A stretch of 64,000 nt of DNA from contig CAJRBF020000001.1 in NCBI GenBank assembly GCA_907165275.2, positions 930,001-994,000 on the forward strand, written 5' to 3'. Below the pieces are notes generated by a model. The model was given only the letters and a program-made list of their open reading frames with translations, had not been told where the DNA came from and searched no databases. The stretch's first letter is position 1. The number at the start of each line of letters is the position of its first letter. The stretch comes from Zygaena filipendulae (lineage: Eukaryota > Arthropoda > Insecta > Lepidoptera > Zygaenidae). Below, one piece after another: positions 56,594-64,000 of the stretch. The position numbers and the translations under genes were made by a program.

Positions 56594-57230
56594 TTATTTC
56601 ACTACTTTAATCGAACTAAGGGAAATTAACTGATTTAAACTTCTAAATTGCGATCGAAAATGTTTTATATTTATTAAAAGTTTTTACGTATAATCACACT
56701 AACACTAGCTGATCGACCTTGGACAATTTAATCGGTTAAAGTTTATTTTTACACTGTTTTACGCTTCTATTCTTCAAAAGTTTTAACTTCAATATAAATT
56801 TTCATTCCTTAGCAATCTGCAAAGAAATGCAAACTTATAGTACCCCCCCCTGACTTTTATAATGCAAACACTTTCAAGCCGATGTCCAATCTCAAGACCT
56901 TTCCATTTTCACAAGCAACAATTTGTAGGGATTTTACCCCTACTTGAAATTTACTTTAACTAGCCATGACGATCCCGATTTTACGTTAATTTAATTTAAC
57001 CTGATTAGGAATCCTGGTTTACTACGACATCAATTTGTAGGGTGTAACCCCTACGTTATTATGTTTAAATAGCCATGCATTTATTGACCTAGGCCATTTG
57101 TATTCATTCTAGTCAACCATGCGATACGCTGTCGCGGTCGTTTATATGTATGTAAGCCAACCATGCGATTCGCTGTCGCGGTCGCTTTTACATTTCTAAC
57201 TTAGCCATGATCCTGGTCACGGCACCAATT
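56594..57230 (-). promoter_or_regulatory. LTR-B leader and primer-binding site, copy 1
   Basis: Reading leftward from the LTR edge at 57231, the minus strand gives aattggtgccgtgaccagg (PBS, shared with element A) and two units of the gaccgcgacagNgNatcgcatggttg repeat (57113-57190), then non-coding leader with tgtaggg-type short repeats (56920, 57035). Confidence 0.7.
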
Positions 57231-59906
57231 TGTAACTTACCCCCCTCGCGCGACTTTCTCCGATCTACTTCTTACTACGATGATCTCTAATTTGGCCTGA
57301 TTGTCTAGTGGTTAGGACTCTAAATTCGTTGTGTGCAGTAACCTATGATTCTTTTAGGTTGAGATTGAACTATCGTCTTAGTATTTGCATCATAGTTTTT
57401 AGTTTTGGTTAAGTTTATAGCTAAGATTCTAAAGTTAATACATGAACAATCTCTAATTTATGCTTAGCGAATACACGGACGGTTTTAGATTAGTACACGG
57501 ACGAATCCCTATTTTTATTGCTTTCGTGCGACCTCTTTCCTAACTTTAGGTGGATGATCTAATTTTAATCTATTTATGTGGATGATCTAGTTTTGTTAGT
57601 TTGTTTGTGACGACCTGCCTCCCTAACATTATATCGATGCCCTATTTTATTAGTTTGTTTTCCGGCCTAATCTATTGGCTTGTAGGCTAAGTTTGAATAA
57701 TCTTGACCCTTATGTTTGTCTATCCCTACAATCTGTTTTAGTTTGTGTTTGTCGGTTTAACCCCGGTCAACATCTCGTCAAAAGCTACCATTCCTGGCTC
57801 AGATGGCTCAGACATTGCCAGGACGCATAAATATATTTAATAAACCACCCAGACGATTCTATTCCAAGGTCGACCAGATTTTGTCCCCTCAGCATGACGC
57901 AAGCATTGGCCACAGGAACCTCAAGTACTACGTGAAATGATTGTTGGCACTGCAACCAATCCCGACGTCAAACCGAAGGTAAGGCTTCCAGTTAATACAT
58001 AAGTATTCGCCGGAAGGTGGTATAGCCCCTCCTGCGCTATTCCACGGTGATGACCATCCAGCACAATGCCTTCGTCACCTCCCCCAACCTGTTTCACAAG
58101 GTAGAGGATCATTCTAGATAGTTACATCTAAGATCATTCACCAGCGTCCGTTTCAGGAATCCAGTGAGGAGACTGTACGTCCCCAGTCCGAAGACTACCG
58201 CCGCGTTGGAGCCATGGTGAGCCCTTGAATATGTGCCAGCCCGAAGACCAGGGTTGGGTGGGACCACCACAAACCAAACCCCAGCACAGTGATCCAAAAT
58301 TGTATGTGTGTGTTGTCGGAGACCAATCTCTCCCTGGAACCTGGAACTTCAGCTGATGAACTCTCTGTCATACTGCAAGCAGTGAGGCCGTAGCCTAGCC
58401 GTAGCTGTAGAGTTGAATGGCTCTCTCTCCCCTGTGAACCCACTCGGGCATCCAACTCGTTCTGCCACATCAGAACATTGGCAAGCACATCGTGTTGAAA
58501 AACACAAAGGTTGCCGAGAATCTAGCGTCAGCGACGAGGTCGCCAACAGCCGATCCCCCAGCCTCTGCACAACGGTCTCGATCGCAAAGCGCAGGGACCT
58601 ACGTAAGCATACATGTGGTTGCGAGTCACAGTAGCTCCAGTCTGTCTCTGCAGCCAGCAATCGAGCTACAGAGCGCATTGGCCCATCGATAATATTTGTA
58701 ATAAAAAGAAAGGTAAAACAGAAAGAAGAGCGAACAACCCTTCCCTGGTGTAGGAGAGGGCCGGCATCTCCAGTCAGCCGCATCGGTGATATGTAGATTG
58801 AATAACACGGAAGGCGTTGTTATTCAAGGTAAGGTACAAGGCGCACAACGAAACTCGTCACGGCGCAGATGACTCAAGGCGCGGATTTTTACCCATCTAC
58901 GCCATCATACGCTCGCGACGTGCAATGTCCAACCGTTCAAGATTAGAGTTCCGTTTGCTTCGAGCCTATTTGGTACTGTGATTTGAAGATCCTTCCTCGT
59001 GACTAATGTTTTCAGGTCTACGCTCGAGATATCCTAACGGACGTCAAGTGCACTGACAGACCTTCGCACAAAAACATTAAACCACTCTGCGCTATCGCTC
59101 GCTCAACAAGACTATTCGTAACGAACCGTCTTTTGTAATGATAAAATCAATACAAATATTCTACTCAAAGCATCTCGTTCACGAGGCGCATCGGCCCACA
59201 TACGCTTTCATGCGACCACCAAGTATCACAATCGCGCATGCTCGCCGCTGCACAACGCAATCAGGACACAATGCGTAATGACGAAACTTCCAGGTCGCGT
59301 GTACGAATCCTTGCACAAACCGATAAATCGTTCTGCGCGCAGACCGCTCGACCACGACGTACTTTGCATGAATATTATTTATTAAAAAATTTGTATGAGA
59401 AAATAAATTGATAAATGTGCAATAATATTATATTTATTGTCCCTTAGACGTTCCCTCCCCAGCGCATTCGTTTATTATTACACTATTATCAATTTACTTT
59501 CCCAACAAACTTTTGTCGTCAGGACATTTTTTTACCTCCGTATTCCCCGTAGATATACGGCTCGTGGATACTGGCGGTGCGTTCGGCCCTGTATTCCGAG
59601 ACGCCTGCATGGGGGGATTCGCGTTTTCTAACTTGCTCCTATACTCTCGAAATTCAATATACATTTGGTATTCCCTAATACAAGCACTTTCTTTCATATA
59701 ATATTTTGTTCTAACTTCTTTAGTTTAGGAGTTATTATTGATAAACGTACTAAAACTTATTTTCGATGTTATTTGAACCGCAATGTCCTCTAATATGTTT
59801 TAAATGTAATTTTATAGGTGTATTTTATTATCTTCTATACTTTAATAATTATTTAAGATTTTAATTATAACCAAAAAAATTTTGTAGGACCTTATGGGTC
59901 GTCACA
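57231..59906 (-). repeat. LTR-B copy 2
   Basis: 2,676 bp. It serves as 5' LTR of the left unit and 3' LTR of the right unit. The polypurine tract of the right unit (atccccccccaaag, plus strand) abuts it at 59907. Confidence 0.92.
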
Positions 59907-60376
59907 ATCCCCCCCCAAAGTTTAATGGAACACTGTGGAATTTAACTTTTAATCTCCTAACGCCGCCTAAGTGTGTTATAAATTTATTTTGGTTTTCGGG
60001 AAACGACCGCCCCAACGCCCCTCCAACCACATTCACTGGTAACCAATACAATACTGAAACGCATTAACCGATCTCTGAACGTTGTTATCTCTAAATTGAT
60101 AAGTTTATTTTATTTCGTTGAACGAAAAAAATTTTGATGACGTTATTTAACCGCAAGTTGTTAGTATTAAATTTCGAACTATACTGATACGCCAATTGAA
60201 TGTGATTGAGTCATTTCTCCCTGACCCAATTTATTTAATCAAAATAAATTTACAATCACATTATTATTTTAGGTTACATAAGTTGTTTAGTTATATTAAT
60301 CTAAATCACATAAGTTGTTTACATCTTATACCTAACTTACATTAGTTTGACATTTATTAGTTACTAGCACTTTTAT

Positions 60377-62356
60377 TTATTTATAGTATTTATATAAATG
60401 AATCGCGTTATAATTTCCTTTCAAGGTTCCGGTGTTTACGTCGTGTAACGTGTATACATTATTAAAAGGCACCGCAGCCACTACATAAGGACCCTCATAT
60501 AGAAACTCAAACTTTTTGGTCTCTTTCCTATCCTTAACAGACCTATTGTCTTTCCGAATTTTTACCAAGTCTCCTACTTGAAACAAAATTAATCTGTGTT
60601 TTCTGTCTTATTTCGAGCGACGCATTAAGCTTGCATTTTTCAGATTTTCCCGAACTAAATTTCTAACACGTTCTAAATTTAAAGGTTCTCTTTCGAGTTT
60701 AAGTTTATCGCCGAATGAAATTTTATTCGATTCGCCGTACATAATTTCACACGGTGTGAAGCCTGTACTATCGTGATGACTATTATTATATAATTCCTCC
60801 AAGGCTGGCAAGATAGTTGGCCAAGACTTATGATTCGCGCGACAATAAGTCCTGAACAACCTACCCAACTCCTTGTTTACTCGCTCTACGGTGTTAGGTC
60901 TAGGATTTCTTACAGTCGTATAAATCGGTTTACAACCTAGCGCCCTGACACCCCCTTTCCAAACTATACTAATAAATTGTTTTCCATTATCCGTCATAAT
61001 GGCTTTTGGTTTGATTATTTCCGTAAAATGTTTAAATTTAGTTAAGACGCTTTTCCCGGTTGCATTTTTCAATGAATACATTTTAATAAACTTACTAAAC
61101 GAATCTTGAAACACTATTATAAGTCTGGCCCCGAGATTACCCGCTGGTAATGGCCCATAAAGATCCGCCATAACTATATCTCCTATGTCCCTAGACAATA
61201 TTGATTGACACGGCCCTACATATTTTATATTTTCGCTCTTCGACATTTGACAAATATGACAAACCTTAACCCTCTTCCTAACATCTTTGGTAAGTGAACC
61301 CCAGTAAAATCTATCTCTAATGTATTTAATTATTTTATAAGCACCTTGATGACCCATCTCAAGGTGCACCTGATCAATTACATCATTAACTAAACTTCTT
61401 GGAAGGTACACGACTTCCCTGCGCGTTTCTATTGAATCATAATACAAGATATTATCCCGCAATTTGCAACGTAAGGTAATTCTATCAGATCTACACTGCG
61501 CAACACTTATACGTCCTAAACATTCTCTAATATCTTTAATTTCGTTATCTAATGACTGCAACTCCGATAATTTATTTAATTTTTCCTTGAGCTCAACGTT
61601 GTCCGCGCTCTCCACGTATAGTATCTCGAAACATTTTTCCCTATCCTCTTGTATTTGTTTACCGGCAGGGAGATACCTTGGCAATATGTCTGCAACCAAA
61701 TTTTGTCTACCCGATATGTGTTCCACCGTGTAATCGAATTGTTCCAAATATAATATCCAACGCGTAACCCTACTGTTATACAACTTCTAGTTTTTAATAA
61801 ACGTTAACGCCTTATGATCTGTTTTGATCGTAAATTTTGCTCCCCGTAAATACGTTTCGAACTTTTTAATACTACTAATTATCGCGTAAAACTCTTGTTC
61901 TGTAACTGTCCAATTTAATTCCGGCCCCTTCAACGTTCTACTGTGATACCCTAATACTTTCATTTCATTTTTGTCATCTAACTGATAGAGTACCCCAGCT
62001 AACCCTATGCCTGAGCTATCTGTTTGCAAATAATATGGTTTATTAAAATCTGGATGATGTAACATTACCGTCTGTATGAATCTAGTTTTTAATAATTCGA
62101 ACGCCCTCTGTTCCTCGCTGCCCCATTTCCACGCCTGAAGCTTCTTTAATAACTTACATAACGGTAAGATTAATATACTATAATCACGAATAAATCTACG
62201 ATAGAAATTGCAAAGTCCTAAGAACGCGCGTAATTGTTTTAGCTTTTTAGGTTGCGGAAAATCTCTAATACTCTTCAATTTATCTGGGTCCGAATTAGCG
62301 CCTTGTCGCTTACCCATTTTAAACGTTTTTAATTTTAATTGTTTTTTATTTATCAC
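60377..62356 (-). pseudogene. LTR-B gag-start/RNase H-integrase fusion frame, copy 2
   Basis: Exact counterpart of 54614-56593, shifted by 5,763 bp. It has the same deletion joint, the same two nonsense codons (61787-61789 and 60608-60610) and the same motifs. Shared lesions show that the two units descend from one already defective element and not from two insertions. Confidence 0.85.
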
Positions 62357-62993
62357 TTATTTCACTACTTTAATCGAACTAAGGGAAATTAACTGATTTA
62401 AACTTCTAAATTGCGATCGAAAATGTTTTATATTTATTAAAAGTTTTTACGTATAATCACACTAACACTAGCTGATCGACCTTGGACAATTTAATCGGTT
62501 AAAGTTTATTTTTACACTGTTTTACGCTTCTATTCTTCAAAAGTTTTAACTTCAATATAAATTTTCATTCCTTAGCAATCTGCAAAGAAATGCAAACTTA
62601 TAGTACCCCCCCCTGACTTTTATAATGCAAACACTTTCAAGCCGATGTCCAATCTCAAGACCTTTCCATTTTCACAAGCAACAATTTGTAGGGATTTTAC
62701 CCCTACTTGAAATTTACTTTAACTAGCCATGACGATCCCGATTTTACGTTAATTTAATTTAACCTGATTAGGAATCCTGGTTTACTACGACATCAATTTG
62801 TAGGGTGTAACCCCTACGTTATTATGTTTAAATAGCCATGCATTTATTGACCTAGGCCATTTGTATTCATTCTAGTCAACCATGCGATACGCTGTCGCGG
62901 TCGTTTATATGTATGTAAGCCAACCATGCGATTCGCTGTCGCGGTCGCTTTTACATTTCTAACTTAGCCATGATCCTGGTCACGGCACCAATT
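62357..62993 (-). promoter_or_regulatory. LTR-B leader and primer-binding site, copy 2
   Basis: Same as 56594-57230, with the PBS next to the LTR boundary at 62994. Confidence 0.7.
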
Positions 62994-64000
62994 TGTAACT
63001 TACCCCCCTCGCGCGACTTTCTCCGATCTACTTCTTACTACGATGATCTCTAATTTGGCCTGATTGTCTAGTGGTTAGGACTCTAAATTCGTTGTGTGCA
63101 GTAACCTATGATTCTTTTAGGTTGAGATTGAACTATCGTCTTAGTATTTGCATCATAGTTTTTAGTTTTGGTTAAGTTTATAGCTAAGATTCTAAAGTTA
63201 ATACATGAACAATCTCTAATTTATGCTTAGCGAATACACGGACGGTTTTAGATTAGTACACGGACGAATCCCTATTTTTATTGCTTTCGTGCGACCTCTT
63301 TCCTAACTTTAGGTGGATGATCTAATTTTAATCTATTTATGTGGATGATCTAGTTTTGTTAGTTTGTTTGTGACGACCTGCCTCCCTAACATTATATCGA
63401 TGCCCTATTTTATTAGTTTGTTTTCCGGCCTAATCTATTGGCTTGTAGGCTAAGTTTGAATAATCTTGACCCTTATGTTTGTCTATCCCTACAATCTGTT
63501 TTAGTTTGTGTTTGTCGGTTTAACCCCGGTCAACATCTCGTCAAAAGCTACCATTCCTGGCTCAGATGGCTCAGACATTGCCAGGACGCATAAATATATT
63601 TAATAAACCACCCAGACGATTCTATTCCAAGGTCGACCAGATTTTGTCCCCTCAGCATGACGCAAGCATTGGCCACAGGAACCTCAAGTACTACGTGAAA
63701 TGATTGTTGGCACTGCAACCAATCCCGACGTCAAACCGAAGGTAAGGCTTCCAGTTAATACATAAGTATTCGCCGGAAGGTGGTATAGCCCCTCCTGCGC
63801 TATTCCACGGTGATGACCATCCAGCACAATGCCTTCGTCACCTCCCCCAACCTGTTTCACAAGGTAGAGGATCATTCTAGATAGTTACATCTAAGATCAT
63901 TCACCAGCGTCCGTTTCAGGAATCCAGTGAGGAGACTGTACGTCCCCAGTCCGAAGACTACCGCCGCGTTGGAGCCATGGTGAGCCCTTGAATATGTGCC
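62994..64000 (-). repeat. LTR-B copy 3, cut by the window edge
   Basis: First 1,007 bp of a third LTR, matching copies 1 and 2. Whether further units follow cannot be seen. Confidence 0.92.

Larger units (their letters stand above)
51467..64000 (-). mobile_element. Tandem array of LTR-B family retrotransposons
   Basis: On the minus strand the order from the right edge is LTR (partial) - internal - LTR - internal - LTR, with a period of 5,763 bp. Neighbouring units share the LTR between them. The two internal regions and the LTR copies 2 and 3 appear identical by eye; the leftmost LTR differs at its end (cgcgct versus cgcgcg, plus one C in a run). The structure fits unequal recombination between LTRs or, less interestingly, an assembly error. 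The left flank is ctat at 51463-51466; the right flank is outside the window. Confidence 0.92.

Noticed and set aside
51467..64000. Two independent insertions of the same retrotransposon
   Set aside because: Units share LTRs, the same deletion joint and the same two nonsense codons, so tandem duplication (or assembly error) is the better explanation.

Overview
The window is AT-rich eukaryotic DNA packed with transposable elements. I found no ordinary host gene, rRNA or tRNA. The mix (Jockey- and CR1-like LINEs with pentanucleotide tails, an RTE LINE, a CsRn1-type Ty3/gypsy element, a polinton/adintovirus-like DNA element) suggests an insect, probably a moth or butterfly. The species is inference only.

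Left part (1-8318). A duplicated ~310-bp sequence is followed by a CR1-like LINE remnant ending in about 500 bp of perfect (TTTCA)n, a minisatellite region, and a 5'-truncated Jockey LINE broken by a 1.1-kb insertion.

Centre left (8319-31700). This is one Ty3/gypsy-type LTR retrotransposon (element A) with ~2.1-kb LTRs and an intact 4-bp target duplication. It has been hit repeatedly: a MITE in its 5' LTR; a 4.7-kb foldback element with a 9-bp duplication in gag; a solo LTR of a sister family (LTR-B) at the gag-pol junction, itself holding a young CsRn1-type gypsy; a 104-bp LINE tail in pol; and a 268-bp insertion in the 3' LTR. Without the insertions its gag and pol join through a canonical T TTA AAC -1 slippery site. 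Its pol starts with a G-patch upstream of the protease.

Centre right (31744-50270). This is a decayed polinton/adintovirus-like element. Plus strand: integrase chromodomain end, phospholipase A2-like protein, small hydrophobic core-like protein, adenain-like protease, penton, a small basic protein, major capsid protein and a conserved 166-aa protein. Minus strand: an unknown protein and protein-primed family B DNA polymerase. An intact RTE LINE (minus strand, 9-bp duplication) splits the capsid gene, a LINE tail interrupts it again, a Tc1/mariner-like element truncates the unknown gene, and the polymerase has three frameshifts. No packaging ATPase was seen.

Right part (51467-64000). LTR-B family elements on the minus strand form a head-to-tail LTR-internal-LTR-internal-LTR array with a 5,763-bp period. 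Both internal regions share one large deletion, which joins the gag start to the late reverse transcriptase/RNase H region, and share two nonsense codons.

The layers give a relative order: polinton, then Jockey beside or in it, then element A in Jockey, then LTR-B in A, then the CsRn1 gypsy in LTR-B. The most interesting functional leads are an in-frame amber with a TMV-like readthrough context between the RTE ORFs, a possible -1 frameshift linking the polinton core-like protein to its protease, and the G-patch retrotransposon.
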